From: Sphingomonas arvum | Lineage (GTDB): Bacteria; Pseudomonadota; Alphaproteobacteria; Sphingomonadales; Sphingomonadaceae | Reading direction: 5' to 3' | Length of the DNA stretch: 64,000 nt | Assembly: GCF_026013565.1 (NCBI RefSeq) | Contig: NZ_JAPDOB010000001.1 | Span: 558,001-622,000, forward strand | In this document: positions 63,987-64,000 of the stretch, one piece after another | How positions within the stretch are numbered: the first letter of the stretch is position 1 | How the letters are laid out: every line of letters starts with the position of its first letter | Program-made: the position numbers and the translations under genes | The notes under the pieces: generated by a model | The model's database searches: none | Told to the model about the DNA's origin: nothing | The model's input: only the letters and a program-made list of their open reading frames with translations

Positions 63987-64000
63987 CGGTTCGGAACGAT

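Noticed and set aside
62670-64000. tRNA-Arg as an integration site, with decayed genes to its right as an island remnant
   Set aside because: No integrase, no duplicated tRNA end and no foreign composition are visible; the decayed gene belongs to a family present elsewhere in the window.

Overview
The window looks like chromosomal DNA of a sphingomonad alphaproteobacterium (Sphingomonas or a close relative). It is GC-rich and densely packed. It carries the block PCMT-like protein / TolC / PopZ-family protein / S9 peptidase / valyl-tRNA synthetase, Proteobacteria-type housekeeping genes (dnaB, dcd, obgE, purSQ, hemB) and three tRNA genes. There are no rRNA genes, CRISPR arrays, integrases or transposases.

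Layout. Positions 1-2.2 kb hold a cut-off gene, a 36-residue membrane peptide and an AraC regulator fused to an alpha/beta hydrolase. Positions 2.2-9.0 kb hold two divergent GH5-type glycosidases with calcium-binding RTX repeats, the larger built from repeated Calx-beta and RTX modules. Positions 9.1-17.0 kb hold a PEBP-like protein and an RND efflux operon (conserved protein, adaptor, permease, outer-membrane factor) behind a TetR gene. Matching inverted-repeat operators lie at the tetR start and over the -10 box of the pump promoter. Positions 17.1-20.5 kb hold a DCC protein, an ABC1 kinase and a cNMP-binding/thioredoxin-reductase-like fusion. Positions 20.5-25.1 kb hold a response regulator, a globin, a four-PAS hybrid histidine kinase and three very small genes. 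Positions 25.2-30.0 kb hold a DabA/DabB inorganic-carbon uptake system with a divergent LysR gene.

Positions 30.0-40.2 kb are mixed core genes: tRNA-Arg, purQ, purS, a Pycsar-effector-like membrane protein, an epimerase, obgE, a TauE exporter, an outer-membrane protein with polyproline tail, serine acetyltransferase, DUF2794, membrane proteins, an FMN reductase and dcd. Positions 40.3-49.8 kb hold dnaB, astD, selO, an alpha/beta hydrolase, a copper-delivery pair (Sco and PCuAC), a DUF454 protein, a ferredoxin with its reductase, a thiolase and tRNA-Cys. Positions 50.0-58.9 kb hold the PCMT-tolC-popZ-S9-valS block and a MATE transporter separated from valS by a REP-like element. Positions 58.9-64.0 kb hold two DUF1622 proteins, a lipid-kinase-like protein, hemB, an acetyltransferase, a lipoprotein, tRNA-Arg, a small OmpA-domain protein and an outer-membrane protein gene split by an apparent inversion.

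The best candidates for new biology are the DAB locus with its three tiny membrane or secreted proteins, the stand-alone Pycsar-effector-like protein, the cNMP/TrxR fusion lacking its redox cysteines, the AraC-hydrolase fusion, and the inverted outer-membrane protein pseudogene. Translation starts were set from Shine-Dalgarno position, overlap with the upstream gene and family N-termini. Several genes appear to use TTG or GTG.
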